From Azonexus sp. (GTDB taxonomy: Bacteria > Pseudomonadota > Gammaproteobacteria > Burkholderiales > Rhodocyclaceae), in assembly GCA_031285115.1 (NCBI GenBank), contig JAITWU010000100.1, forward strand, positions 1 through 23,957: a DNA stretch of 23,957 nucleotides, read 5' to 3'. The translations under genes were made by a program, and so were the position numbers. Below, in pieces: positions 16,526 through 23,957 of this stretch (its first letter is position 1; each line of letters begins with the position of its first letter). The notes beneath the pieces were generated by a model. It was not told where the DNA came from. It was given only the letters and a program-made list of their open reading frames with translations, and searched no databases.

Positions 16526-16554
16526 ATTTTGAAAGCTAAAAAACTGGCAATCAA
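16526..16554 (-). promoter_or_regulatory. Candidate gcdH promoter and LysR-box region
   Basis: On the minus strand TTGATT (16554-16549) and CAAAAT (16531-16526) are separated by exactly 17 bases, each matching four of six sigma-70 consensus positions. Overlapping it, TTTT (16527-16530) and AAAA (16538-16541) form a small dyad containing a T-N11-A pattern as expected for LysR regulators. A second dyad, GATT/AATC, lies at 16557-16574. All are within the 119-base divergent gap and are weak by sequence alone. Confidence 0.35.
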
Positions 16555-16603
16555 TGGATTTTTTTGAAGTAATCTGTGCAAAAACCTCACTCCGTAAAAT
16601 CAA

Positions 16604-17500
16604 ATGCGCAAAAAAATCCCGACCACGGCGGCCTTGCTGGCTTTTGACGCCGCCGCCCGCCACGAAAGTTTCACCCGCGCCGCCGACGAACTGGCCCTGA
16701 CGCAAGGCGCGGTTTGCCGCCAGATTGCCGCGCTCGAAGATTTCCTCGGCGTCGCCCTCTTTCGCCGCACCCGGCGCGGCGTGCAACTGACCGAAGCAGG
16801 CGCCAGTTACAGCCGCCGGATCGCCCCCCGACTCGCCGCCATCGAACGCGACACGCTTGCCGTCATGGCCCATCACGGCGCCACCAGCGCCATTGAACTC
16901 GCCGTCGTGCCAACCTTTGCCACGCGCTGGCTGCTGCCGCGCCTGAGCGACTTCCAGAAACAAAACCCGGACATCGTCATCAACATGACGACGCGGACGC
17001 GCCCTTTTCTCTTCGACGAAACCGAATTCGATGCCGCCATCTACTTTGGCGATGCCGGCTGGCCCGGCACCGAAGCGCATTTCCTCATGCGCGAACACTC
17101 CGTGCCCATTTGCAGCCCAACGCTGCCACAAGCGCACGCCGACATGACACCGGCGGAAATCGCCCGCCTCCCCCTCTTGCAGCAAACGACGCGGCCCTAC
17201 GCCTGGCGGCACTGGTTTACCTCGGCGGGCATCGACTTTCCCGGCGACATGACCGGCGCCCGGCTCGAACTCTTTTCCATGCTCGCCCAGGCCGCCGCCA
17301 TGAGCATGGGCGTCGCCCTGATTCCGCCCTTTTTGATCCGCCGCGAACTTGACAGCGGCGAACTGATGATCCCCTGCGACCGCAGCTTTGCCAGCGAACG
17401 CGCCTACTACTTCATCATCCCCGAACGCAAAGCCGAACGCCCGGCGCTTGGGCGCTTCCGGCAATGGCTGGTGGCGGAAGCAGGTGCGAGCGCGGCGTAA
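16604..17500 (+). CDS. gcdR: LysR-family regulator (GcvA/GcdR-like)
   Basis: The 298-residue protein has the LysR winged-helix domain at about 5-65 (FTRAADELALTQGAVCRQIAALE, FRRTRRGVQLTEAG). An effector-binding domain of the GcvA-like subgroup follows (PTFATRWLLPRL near 100, DAAIYFGDAGWPG near 145, and SMGVALIPPFLI near 230). It is divergent from gcdH across 119 bases, the usual position of a LysR activator that senses a pathway intermediate. By analogy with Pseudomonas GcdR the ligand would be glutarate, but this is inference. The name rests on context more than sequence. The C-terminus looks intact, yet a transposase relic begins within a few bases of its stop codon, so any original downstream neighbour has been lost. 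Confidence 0.8.
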   Translation: MRKKIPTTAALLAFDAAARHESFTRAADELALTQGAVCRQIAALEDFLGVALFRRTRRGVQLTEAGASYSRRIAPRLAAIERDTLAVMAHHGATSAIELAVVPTFATRWLLPRLSDFQKQNPDIVINMTTRTRPFLFDETEFDAAIYFGDAGWPGTEAHFLMREHSVPICSPTLPQAHADMTPAEIARLPLLQQTTRPYAWRHWFTSAGIDFPGDMTGARLELFSMLAQAAAMSMGVALIPPFLIRRELDSGELMIPCDRSFASERAYYFIIPERKAERPALGRFRQWLVAEAGASAA

Positions 17501-17502
17501 GG

Positions 17503-17756
17503 CCGCCCCGAACCAGCGGCATGGTCGAACGCTTTAATGGCCGTATCGCCGATGTCGTGAAAACCCATTGCTTCATCGACCGGAAGACCTCGAACAAACC
17601 TTGTTGCGCTATGTGTTTTTGTACAATCGCCACTTGCCGCAAGCGGCATTGCGCTCTAAAACGCCATTCGAGGCAATGAAAGATTGGTACGATCTCAAGC
17701 CTCAGTTGTTCAACAAGAAACCTGTTCAGGCAGGGTTTCAGCCCCCAATCGCATGA
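17503..17756 (+). pseudogene. IS481-type transposase, 3' relic with frameshift
   Basis: Translation from 17503 gives PPRTSGMVERFNGRIADV, the DDE-domain segment typical of IS481-family transposases around the catalytic Glu. At about 17575-17585 the frame moves back by one, consistent with a one-base deletion, and continues as PEDLEQTLLRYVFLYN, then LPQAALRSKTPFEAMKDW, which is the family C-terminus. It stops at TGA 17754-17756. The N-terminal two thirds are absent, so it cannot be active. The 5' break is immediately after the LysR stop, and the 3' end overlaps the start codon of the next gene. No terminal inverted repeats were recognised. Confidence 0.85.
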
Positions 17757-19021
17757 CCTCCCTCCCCCAAAAAATCCTCATCCTCGGCGCAGGCGTCGTC
17801 GGTACAACGAGTGCCTGGTATCTGGCAAAAGCCGGGTATCAGGTGACGGTGATCGACCGTCAGCCGGGGGCGGGGATGGAGACGAGTTTTGCCAATGGTG
17901 GGCAGATTTCGGTGTCGCACGCCGAGCCGTGGGCCAATCCGCAGGTTTTTTCGCGTTTGCGCCAGTGGTTCGGGCGTGAGGATGCGCCGCTTTGCTGGCG
18001 CTGGCGGCTTGATCCGGCGCAATGGGCGTGGGGTTTGCGTTTTCTTGCCGAATGTCGGCCCGCGGCGACGCGCCGCAATGTCGCCGCCATCGTCGCGCTG
18101 GCGCTTTACAGCCGCCGTCAGCTTGGCTTGTTGCGCGAGGAACTGGGGTTGCAGTACGACGCTTTGCAGCGCGGCATTCTGCATATTTATACCGACCGCC
18201 GGGAGTTTGCCGTTGCCAGCGAGGCTGCCCGGCATATGCGCGAGCTGGGTGTCGACCGGCAAACGGTGGATGCCGCTGCCTGCGTCGAGATCGAACCGGC
18301 GCTGGCCGACGCCCGCCATTTGCTGGTTGGCGGCGACTATACCGAGGCCGACGAATCGGGCGACGCTCACCGCTTCACACAGGCGCTGGCGGCTCGCGCG
18401 GCTGAAATTGGCGTCGTTTTTCGCCACGGTTTGACCATCGCCAAACTGGCGGCGAGCGGCGGTCAACTGGCGGGCGTCGTCGCGCACGGGCCGGATGGCG
18501 GCGAACTGCTGACGGCGGATGCTTACGTCGTGGCGCTCGGCAGTTATTCGCCGTTGCTCTTGAAACCGCTGGGCGTTCGCATTCCCGTCTATCCGGCCAA
18601 GGGTTATTCAATGACCTTGCCCTTGGCTGACGGCGCTGCCGCGCCGAGCGTGTCGCTTACCGATGATGAGCGCAAGCTGGTTTTTTCCCGTTTGGGCAAT
18701 CGCCTGCGCGTTGCCGGGACGGCGGAATTTAACGGCTACAACCTCGACCTCAATGAAATCCGCTGTCAGGCGCTGTTGCAGCGCGTGCGCCAGTTGTTTC
18801 CGCGCCTTGATCTCGCCGGGCCGCCGCAATTCTGGTGCGGCCTGCGCCCGGCGACACCTTCCAACCGCCCGCTGATTGGCCGCGCCCGTTACCCCAACCT
18901 GTGGCTCAACACCGGCCACGGGACGCTGGGCTGGACCATGGCCTGCGGCTCGGCTGCGGCTTTGACGGATTTGATTGCGGGGCGGCAGCCGGAGCCGGAG
19001 TTTCCTTTTCTCACATGTTGA
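17753..19021 (+). CDS. dadA: DadA-like FAD-dependent D-amino acid dehydrogenase
   Basis: The 422-residue product is a DAO-fold flavoprotein of DadA length. It has the N-terminal dinucleotide motif GAGVVG (residues 12-17), the DadA signature ETSFANGGQISVSHAEPWANP, and a C-terminal FAD-contacting segment with GLRPATPSNRP and NTGHGTLGWTMACGS. DadA oxidises D-amino acids such as D-alanine to 2-oxo acids and ammonia, feeding electrons to quinones. The ATG at 17753 is preferred over an in-frame start at 17684, which would read through the transposase relic. This ATG overlaps the relic stop codon (ATGA), and no good ribosome site precedes it. The next gene overlaps its 3' end by 7 bases. Confidence 0.85.
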   Translation: MTSLPQKILILGAGVVGTTSAWYLAKAGYQVTVIDRQPGAGMETSFANGGQISVSHAEPWANPQVFSRLRQWFGREDAPLCWRWRLDPAQWAWGLRFLAECRPAATRRNVAAIVALALYSRRQLGLLREELGLQYDALQRGILHIYTDRREFAVASEAARHMRELGVDRQTVDAAACVEIEPALADARHLLVGGDYTEADESGDAHRFTQALAARAAEIGVVFRHGLTIAKLAASGGQLAGVVAHGPDGGELLTADAYVVALGSYSPLLLKPLGVRIPVYPAKGYSMTLPLADGAAAPSVSLTDDERKLVFSRLGNRLRVAGTAEFNGYNLDLNEIRCQALLQRVRQLFPRLDLAGPPQFWCGLRPATPSNRPLIGRARYPNLWLNTGHGTLGWTMACGSAAALTDLIAGRQPEPEFPFLTC

Positions 19022-19791
19022 TTGACAGCCACTGCCACCTCGACGCCGTCGAATTTGCCGCCGACCGCGATAGCGTTTATGCCGCAGCGCGGGCGGCAGG
19101 GGTTGAGCGCTTCATCGTACCCGCCGTATCGGTCGGTAATTTCCCCGCCGTGCGCGAGTGCGTCACCCGTTATCCCGGCTGCGCTGCGGCTTACGGCATT
19201 CATCCGCTGTACGTCAATGAGGCGCAGGAAAGCGACCTCGCCAGCTTGCGCCACTGGCTGATGACTGAACGCCCCGTCGCTGTCGGCGAAATCGGCCTCG
19301 ATCATTATGTCGCCGATGTTGACCGGCAACGGCAGGAATTCTTTTTCGTCGAACAGTTGAAGCTCGCCCGCGAGTTCAACTTGCCGGTGATCCTCCATGT
19401 CCGCCGCGCTGTCGACGCCGTACTCAAGCAACTGCGCCGGATTTTCGGCCAAGGCGACAGCCCCGGCGGTATCGCCCACGCCTTCAACGGCAGCCGCCAG
19501 CAGGCTGATGAGTTTCTCAAACTTGGCTTTATCCTCGGCTTTGGCGGGGCCATGACTTACAGCGGTTCAAGCCGCATTCGCCATCTCGCGGCGACGCTGC
19601 CGGATGAGGCCATCGTCCTTGAAACCGATGCCCCCGACATTCCCCCCGCCTGGCTCGGCGGCGGACGCAACGCCCCCGCCGAACTGCCGCGCATCGCTGC
19701 GGAACTGGCTGCCTTGCGCGGCGTCTCCGTTGCCGCCATCGCGGCGATGACGGCGGCTAACGCCCGCCGGGTTCTGCCGGGCTTGAGTTAG
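19015..19791 (+). CDS. TatD-family metal-dependent hydrolase (YjjV-like)
   Basis: The 258-residue protein is a complete TatD-family TIM barrel with all expected metal ligands: His 6 and His 8 (DSHCHLD), Glu 92 (GEIGLD), His 128 (ILHVRR), His 155 (IAHAFNGS) and Asp 205 (ETDAPD). Relatives are metal-dependent deoxyribonucleases or phosphoesterases acting in the cytoplasm; the precise substrate is uncertain. The ATG at 19015 overlaps the dadA stop region by 7 bases, showing translational coupling, although the two functions have no obvious link. An upstream in-frame start inside dadA is rejected because family proteins begin at MLIDSHCHLD. Confidence 0.9.
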   Translation: MLIDSHCHLDAVEFAADRDSVYAAARAAGVERFIVPAVSVGNFPAVRECVTRYPGCAAAYGIHPLYVNEAQESDLASLRHWLMTERPVAVGEIGLDHYVADVDRQRQEFFFVEQLKLAREFNLPVILHVRRAVDAVLKQLRRIFGQGDSPGGIAHAFNGSRQQADEFLKLGFILGFGGAMTYSGSSRIRHLAATLPDEAIVLETDAPDIPPAWLGGGRNAPAELPRIAAELAALRGVSVAAIAAMTAANARRVLPGLS

Positions 19792-19836
19792 CCCGTATCA
19801 ACATGGCACCACAAAAACCAGGGGCGTCCCCAAGGT

Positions 19837-19877
19837 TTGATTCAGGCTAAGGAACTACTTTGCCAGATGGATAGTGT
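19837..19877 (+). promoter_or_regulatory. Weak candidate FNR/ANR-type promoter for the nap operon
   Basis: TTGATTCAGGCTAA at 19837-19850 has one perfect FNR half-site (TTGAT) and a poor second half (GCTAA in place of ATCAA). A TAGTGT-like -10 lies at 19872-19877, a spacing compatible with a class II activated promoter. It sits 55-70 bases before napD in the only gap available for a nap promoter. The match is partial, so confidence is low. Confidence 0.25.
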
Positions 19878-19904
19878 GGACAAAATTCCAGACAAAAGAC
19901 GAAC

Positions 19905-20180
19905 ATGGACACAGGGGCTTCTTCGGGGATTCACATTTCCAGCGTCATCGTCGGCAGCTTGCCGGCGCAGTCGGCTGATGTGCGGCGCGCCCTGACTCGA
20001 TTGCCCGGCGTTGAAATCCATGCCGCCAGCGAAGATGGCCGGATGATTGTCAGTATCGAATCCGCCGACGACGCCGCCACGCTTTCCTGTTTTGAAACGA
20101 TCCGCCAGTTGCCGGGCGTTCTCGCGGCATCGCTGGTGTATCACCAGTACGAAACCGACCCAGATGAGGAGCTGAGATGA
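19905..20180 (+). CDS. napD: NapD, chaperone for periplasmic nitrate reductase
   Basis: The 91-residue ferredoxin-fold protein matches NapD throughout, with the family ending [13 protein letters not shown]. NapD is a cytoplasmic chaperone that binds the twin-arginine signal peptide of NapA and holds export back until cofactor loading. The start [19 protein letters not shown] is family-like, although the ribosome site is weak. The stop codon overlaps the napA start (ATGA at 20177-20180), so the two are translationally coupled. As first gene of the group, with no napF or napE ahead of it, it defines a D-A-G-H order. Confidence 0.92.
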   Translation: MDTGASSGIHISSVIVGSLPAQSADVRRALTRLPGVEIHAASEDGRMIVSIESADDAATLSCFETIRQLPGVLAASLVYHQYETDPDEELR

Positions 20181-22726
20181 TGGACATGAAACTGACCCGG
20201 CGTGATTTCATCAAGACCAACGCCATTGCGGCGGCGGCGACTGCGGCGGGCATCAGCGCCCCCGGCGCGGCGCTTGCGCAACAGAAAGCCAACGACGGCG
20301 TGCGTTGGGACAAGGGCGTCTGCCGCTACTGTGGCACCGGCTGCGGCGTGCTGGTTGGCACGCGCGACGGGCGCATCGTGGCGACGCAGGGCGATCCGGA
20401 GGCGCCGGTCAATCGCGGCTTGAACTGCATCAAGGGCTATTTCCTCTCGAAAATCCAGTACGGCCACGACCGCCTGACCCAGCCGATGCTGCGCATGAAG
20501 GACGGCAAGTACGACAAAAACGGCGAGTTCAAGCCGATTTCCTGGACGCAGGCTTTCGACATCATGGAAGAAAAGGTCAAGGCGGCCCTGAAAGAAGGCG
20601 GGCCGAGGAATGTCTGCATGTTCGGCTCCGGCCAGTGGACGGTGTGGGAGGGCTATGCTGCGGCCAAGCTGTTCAAGGCGGGTTTCCGCTCCAACAACAT
20701 CGACCCGAACGCGCGGCACTGCATGGCTTCCGCCGTCGTCGGCTTTATGCGCACCTTCGGCATTGACGAGCCGATGGGCTGCTACGATGACATCGAACAC
20801 GCCGATGTTTTCGCCCTGTGGGGTTCCAACATGGCCGAGATGCACCCGATCCTGTGGTCGCGCATCACTGACCGGCGGCTGACGGCCAAGCATGTGAAAA
20901 TCCATGTGTTGTCGACCTTTACCCACCGTTCCTGCGAACTGGCCGACAGCGAACTGATTTTCAAACCGAGTTCCGATCTGGCGATTCTCAACTACATCGC
21001 CAATTACATTATCCAGAACGGCGCGGTGAATAAGGACTTTGTCACCAAACACGTCAAGTTCAAAAAGGGCGTCACCGACATCGGCTACGGTCTGCGCCCC
21101 AATCATCCGCTCGAACAGGCCGCTGGCAACAACGGCTATCCCGGCCCGGACGGCAAGCCCAAAGGCAACCCGATGGCGGCCAGCGACATCAGCTTTGATG
21201 ATTTCGCCCAGTTTGTTTCTGAATACACGCTCGACAAAACGCACGAAATTTCCGGCGTCCCCAAAGATCGTCTGGAAGCCCTGGCCAAAGCCTATGCCGA
21301 TCCCAAGATGAAGGTCGTTTCCTTCTGGACAATGGGCTTCAACCAGCACGTGCGCGGCACCTGGGTCAATAACATGATCTACAACGTGCACCTGCTGGTC
21401 GGCAAAATTTCCGAGCCGGGCAACGGCCCCTTCTCGCTCACCGGCCAGCCGTCGGCTTGCGGCACGGCGCGCGAAGTCGGCACCTTTGCCCACCGCCTGC
21501 CTGCCGATATGGTGGTCACCAGCCCCGAGCACCGCGCCCGTTCGGAAAAACTGTGGAAGCTCCCGGCAGGCGTCATTCCCGACTGGGTTGGCCTGCACGC
21601 CGTCGCCCAGTCGCGGGCGATGAAGGACGGCAAACTCGGCTTCTTCTGGGCGACGACGACCAACAACATGCAGGCCGGGCCGAACGTCAATGGCGAAATC
21701 TATCCGGGCTGGCGCAATCCCAAGGTCTTTGTCGTGCAGTCCGATGCCTACCCGACGGTTTCCGCCATGTCCGCCGACCTCATTTTGCCGTCGGCGATGT
21801 GGATGGAAAAAGAAGGCGCTTTCGGCAACGCCGAGCGGCGCGGCCAGTTCTGGCGGCAGCAGGTCAAGGCGCCGGGCGAGTCGAGGTCGGACTTGTGGCA
21901 GTACATCGAATTTTCCAAACGCTTCAAGACCGAAGATGTCTGGCCCGCCGAAATCCTCGACAAAGCGCCCGAATTCAAAGGCAAGACGCTCTACGACGTG
22001 CTCTACGCCAATGCCGACACCACCCGCTGGGGGCTGGACGAAGTCGCCAGGGTCAATGCCCACGCCATCAAGGGCTATATGAACGACGAGTCGAAAGCCT
22101 TTGGCTTTTACGTGCAGAAGGGGCTGTTCGAGGAATACGCCGCCTTTGGCCGGGGCCATGCCCACGATCTCGCCAATTTCGACGTTTATCACAAGGCGCG
22201 CGGTCTGCGCTGGCCGGTCATCGACAACAAAGAAACCCTGTGGCGCTTCCGCGAAGGCTACGACAGCTACGTGCCGAAAGGCGAGGGCGTGCGCTTCTAC
22301 GGCTTCCCCGACGGCAAGGCGGTGGCCTTTGCGCTGCCTTACCAGCCCGCCGCCGAAGAGCCGGACAGCGAATACGATCTGTGGCTATGCACAGGCCGCG
22401 TGCTCGAACACTGGCACACCGGCTCGATGACCCGGCGTGTTCCTGAGCTGTACAAGGCGATGCCCGACGCCGTGGTGTACATGCACCCGGAGGATGCCAA
22501 GAAGCGCGGACTCAACCGCAACGACGTGGTCAAACTCTCGTCCCGGCGCGGCGAAATCAGTCTGCGCGTGGAAACCCGTGGCCGCAACAAACCGCCGCAG
22601 GGACTTGTTTTCGCGCCGTTCTTTGATGAAAGCCGGTTGATCAACAAGCTAACCCTGGATGCGACCTGTCCGCTCTCGAAAGAAACGGACTTCAAGAAAT
22701 GCGCCTGCAAGGTGGTCAAGGCTTGA
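20177..22726 (+). CDS. napA: NapA, periplasmic nitrate reductase catalytic subunit
   Basis: The 849-residue molybdoenzyme carries a twin-arginine signal ([11 protein letters not shown]) with likely cleavage after ALA at residue 34. The [4Fe-4S] cluster ligands are Cys 49, 52, 56 and 84 (CRYCGTGC and LNCIKGYF). The molybdenum-ligating Cys is 182 in [12 protein letters not shown]. The C-terminal domain with [20 protein letters not shown] is typical of NapA and contacts the bis-MGD cofactor. It reduces nitrate to nitrite in the periplasm. A good GAGGAGCTGAG ribosome site precedes overlapping start choices at 20177, 20180 and 20186. napG follows after a 165-base gap filled by a repeat element. 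Confidence 0.97.
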   Translation: MMDMKLTRRDFIKTNAIAAAATAAGISAPGAALAQQKANDGVRWDKGVCRYCGTGCGVLVGTRDGRIVATQGDPEAPVNRGLNCIKGYFLSKIQYGHDRLTQPMLRMKDGKYDKNGEFKPISWTQAFDIMEEKVKAALKEGGPRNVCMFGSGQWTVWEGYAAAKLFKAGFRSNNIDPNARHCMASAVVGFMRTFGIDEPMGCYDDIEHADVFALWGSNMAEMHPILWSRITDRRLTAKHVKIHVLSTFTHRSCELADSELIFKPSSDLAILNYIANYIIQNGAVNKDFVTKHVKFKKGVTDIGYGLRPNHPLEQAAGNNGYPGPDGKPKGNPMAASDISFDDFAQFVSEYTLDKTHEISGVPKDRLEALAKAYADPKMKVVSFWTMGFNQHVRGTWVNNMIYNVHLLVGKISEPGNGPFSLTGQPSACGTAREVGTFAHRLPADMVVTSPEHRARSEKLWKLPAGVIPDWVGLHAVAQSRAMKDGKLGFFWATTTNNMQAGPNVNGEIYPGWRNPKVFVVQSDAYPTVSAMSADLILPSAMWMEKEGAFGNAERRGQFWRQQVKAPGESRSDLWQYIEFSKRFKTEDVWPAEILDKAPEFKGKTLYDVLYANADTTRWGLDEVARVNAHAIKGYMNDESKAFGFYVQKGLFEEYAAFGRGHAHDLANFDVYHKARGLRWPVIDNKETLWRFREGYDSYVPKGEGVRFYGFPDGKAVAFALPYQPAAEEPDSEYDLWLCTGRVLEHWHTGSMTRRVPELYKAMPDAVVYMHPEDAKKRGLNRNDVVKLSSRRGEISLRVETRGRNKPPQGLVFAPFFDESRLINKLTLDATCPLSKETDFKKCACKVVKA

Positions 22727-22749
22727 GGCGATGATTGATCCCAGGGCCA

Positions 22750-22880
22750 GCAAAAGCCCCTCGCTCCCTTGGGGGAGCGGGGTTGGGGTGAGGGGGCGCG
22801 GCATTTCCGGCCAGCCCACCCTCACCCCCGGCCCCTCTCCCGCGAGCGGGAGAGGGGAGGTACTTCCGAGGGGCTTTTGC
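22750..22880. repeat. 131-bp palindromic element with 14-bp perfect inverted ends between napA and napG (copy 3)
   Basis: GCAAAAGCCCCTCG at 22750-22763 is matched perfectly in reverse by 22867-22880. Inside are two hairpins: CGCTCCC with GGGAGCG near 22762-22779, and CCCCTCTCCCG with CGGGAGAGGGG near 22832-22857. The reading frame through it gives [12 protein letters not shown], the well-known by-product of GC-rich proteobacterial intergenic repeats. It ends 11 bases before the napG ATG and shares its core with copies at 13579 and 15088. Confidence 0.8.
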
Positions 22881-22891
22881 CGGTAAGTGAC

Positions 22892-23764
22892 ATGAACGCG
22901 CCCGCTGCTAAAACCCGTACCGCCCGTCGCCAGTTTATTTTTGACTCGGCGCGGATGGCCTGCGGCGTCGGTTTGCTCGGCCTGGGTCTTGGCCTTTACG
23001 CCAGGCAGTCGAGCGCCTTGCCCGCGCTGGCCTTGCGTCCGCCGGGGGCGCTCGCCGAAGGGGAATTCCTCGGCGCTTGCATCCGTTGCGGTCTTTGCGT
23101 GCGCGATTGCCCCTACGACACCTTGTCTCTCGCCAAACCCGAAACGCCGGTCGCCACCGGCACGCCTTATTTCACGGCGCGGCAGATTCCCTGCGAAATG
23201 TGCGAGGACATTCCCTGCGTCGTCGCCTGCCCGACCGGGGCGCTCGACCATGCGCTGACCGACATCAACAAAGCCAAAATGGGCGTCGCGGTTTTGATCG
23301 ACCACGAAACCTGTCTCAACTTTCTTGGTCTGCGCTGCGATGTCTGTTACCGCGTCTGTCCGGTCATCGACAAGGCGATTACCCTCGACCATCAGCCCAA
23401 CCAGCGCACCGGACGGCACGCGATGTTCCTGCCGACTGTTCATTCCGAACACTGCACCGGCTGCGGCAAGTGCGAAAAAGCCTGCGTGCTCGAAGAAGCG
23501 GCGATTCGCGTTTTACCGCTCCATCTCGCCCAGGGCAAACTCGGCAGCCATTACCGCATCGGCTGGGAGGAGCAGAAAAAAGCCGGACATTCACTGATCG
23601 ACGAATCGCAAATGCTCGACCTGCCCGACCGGATGCCGGAAGGCGCTGTGCTGCCCGGTCACTACGACCCGGCCAGCGGCCAGACAGCGCCCGCCCGCGA
23701 TATGCCGGGCGGCGGCGCAACAACTATCCCGAGCCGCCCGCCCGGTCTGGGAGACGCGCCATGA
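22892..23764 (+). CDS. napG: NapG, periplasmic ferredoxin-type quinol dehydrogenase component
   Basis: The 290-residue protein has a twin-arginine-type signal ([12 protein letters not shown]) and sixteen Cys in four [4Fe-4S] motifs: 63/66/69/73, 101/104/109/113, 141/149/152/156 and 188/191/194/198. This is the NapG pattern. With NapH it passes electrons from quinol to the periplasm for NapA. The ATG at 22892 is chosen because longer in-frame starts read through the repeat element and would put low-complexity sequence before the signal peptide. The ribosome site is weak (GGTAAG), perhaps because the repeat displaced the original leader. The C-terminal tail after residue 230 is Pro/Gly-rich. 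It overlaps napH by 4 bases (ATGA). Confidence 0.93.
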   Translation: MNAPAAKTRTARRQFIFDSARMACGVGLLGLGLGLYARQSSALPALALRPPGALAEGEFLGACIRCGLCVRDCPYDTLSLAKPETPVATGTPYFTARQIPCEMCEDIPCVVACPTGALDHALTDINKAKMGVAVLIDHETCLNFLGLRCDVCYRVCPVIDKAITLDHQPNQRTGRHAMFLPTVHSEHCTGCGKCEKACVLEEAAIRVLPLHLAQGKLGSHYRIGWEEQKKAGHSLIDESQMLDLPDRMPEGAVLPGHYDPASGQTAPARDMPGGGATTIPSRPPGLGDAP

Positions 23765-23957
23765 ACAAAAAACGTATCGGGGCCGACGCCGTGGCCGCCA
23801 AGGGCTGGCTCAAGGCGCACCGCTGGCTGATTTTGCGCCGCCTGACGCAGTTCGCCATCCTCGGCCTGTTCCTGCTCGGCCCGCTGACGGCCTGGATCGC
23901 CAACGACGGCAAAGAGCAAGTTATCAAAGACAAGGTTTTCTGGCTGGTCAAAGGCAA
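23761..23957 (+). CDS. napH: NapH, membrane quinol dehydrogenase component (3' end outside window)
   Basis: Sixty-five complete codons are visible. A basic cytoplasmic N-terminus ([11 protein letters not shown]) leads into a first membrane helix ([17 protein letters not shown]). This matches the start of NapH, a four-helix polytopic protein with cytoplasmic ferredoxin clusters that oxidises quinol together with NapG. The start overlaps the napG stop (ATGA), so translation is coupled. The conserved Cys motifs lie beyond the window edge. Confidence 0.85.
   Translation, partial: MNKKRIGADAVAAKGWLKAHRWLILRRLTQFAILGLFLLGPLTAWIANDGKEQVIKDKVFWLVKG

Noticed and set aside
17684-17752. An upstream start for dadA adding 23 residues
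   Set aside because: The added stretch is the out-of-frame reading of the transposase relic; DadA homologues begin close to the KILILGAGVVG motif, served by the ATG at 17753.
20141-22192. A 683-codon open frame on the minus strand opposite napA
   Set aside because: napA is unmistakable on the plus strand and the antisense translation shows no family resemblance.
22769-22891. An upstream extension of napG by 41 codons
   Set aside because: The extra residues are translated from the GC-rich repeat and would place low-complexity sequence before the twin-arginine signal.

Overview
The window looks like the chromosome of a high-GC, respiratory, denitrification-capable betaproteobacterium, probably in or near the Rhodocyclales. 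This is inferred from the periplasmic nitrate reductase set (napD-A-G-H), a glutarate/glutaryl-CoA gene set in the Pseudomonas/betaproteobacterial arrangement, and an uptake gene set (YCF48-like lipoprotein, RND/MMPL permease, DUF1302 and DUF1329 proteins) common in degraders of hydrophobic compounds. No rRNA, tRNA or CRISPR array was seen.

Layout. (1) 1-2439, plus strand: the end of one ketopantoate-reductase-like gene, a complete paralogue and an M24-fold protein with an altered metal site, closed by tandem hairpins and a terminator at 2505-2533. (2) 2813-13549, plus strand: seven genes in one direction, four for envelope transport followed by the FAD, [2Fe-2S] and molybdenum subunits of a xanthine-oxidase-family hydroxylase. 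(3) 13550-13866: a convergent gap with a GC palindrome, a terminator and a 123-bp inverted-repeat element. (4) 13867-17500: a family III CoA-transferase and glutaryl-CoA dehydrogenase on the minus strand, with a divergent LysR regulator. (5) 17503-17756: a frameshifted 3' relic of an IS481-type transposase. (6) 17753-19791: a DadA-like FAD dehydrogenase overlapping a TatD-family hydrolase. (7) 19905 to the end: napD, napA, napG and the start of napH.

How they fit together. Region 2 reads as one functional unit: carry a hydrophobic or aromatic molecule across the envelope, then oxidise it with a molybdenum hydroxylase that takes oxygen from water. Region 4 would turn glutarate into glutaryl-CoA and then crotonyl-CoA, a route that also receives carbon from aromatic and lysine breakdown. 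Region 7 supplies a quinol-linked nitrate-reducing sink.

The best candidate for an undescribed system is the transporter plus molybdenum-hydroxylase operon, whose substrate cannot be read from sequence. Also notable are repeat elements placed at gene boundaries: one appears to have replaced the expected start codon of the CoA-transferase, and another, with 14-bp perfect ends, separates napA from napG.
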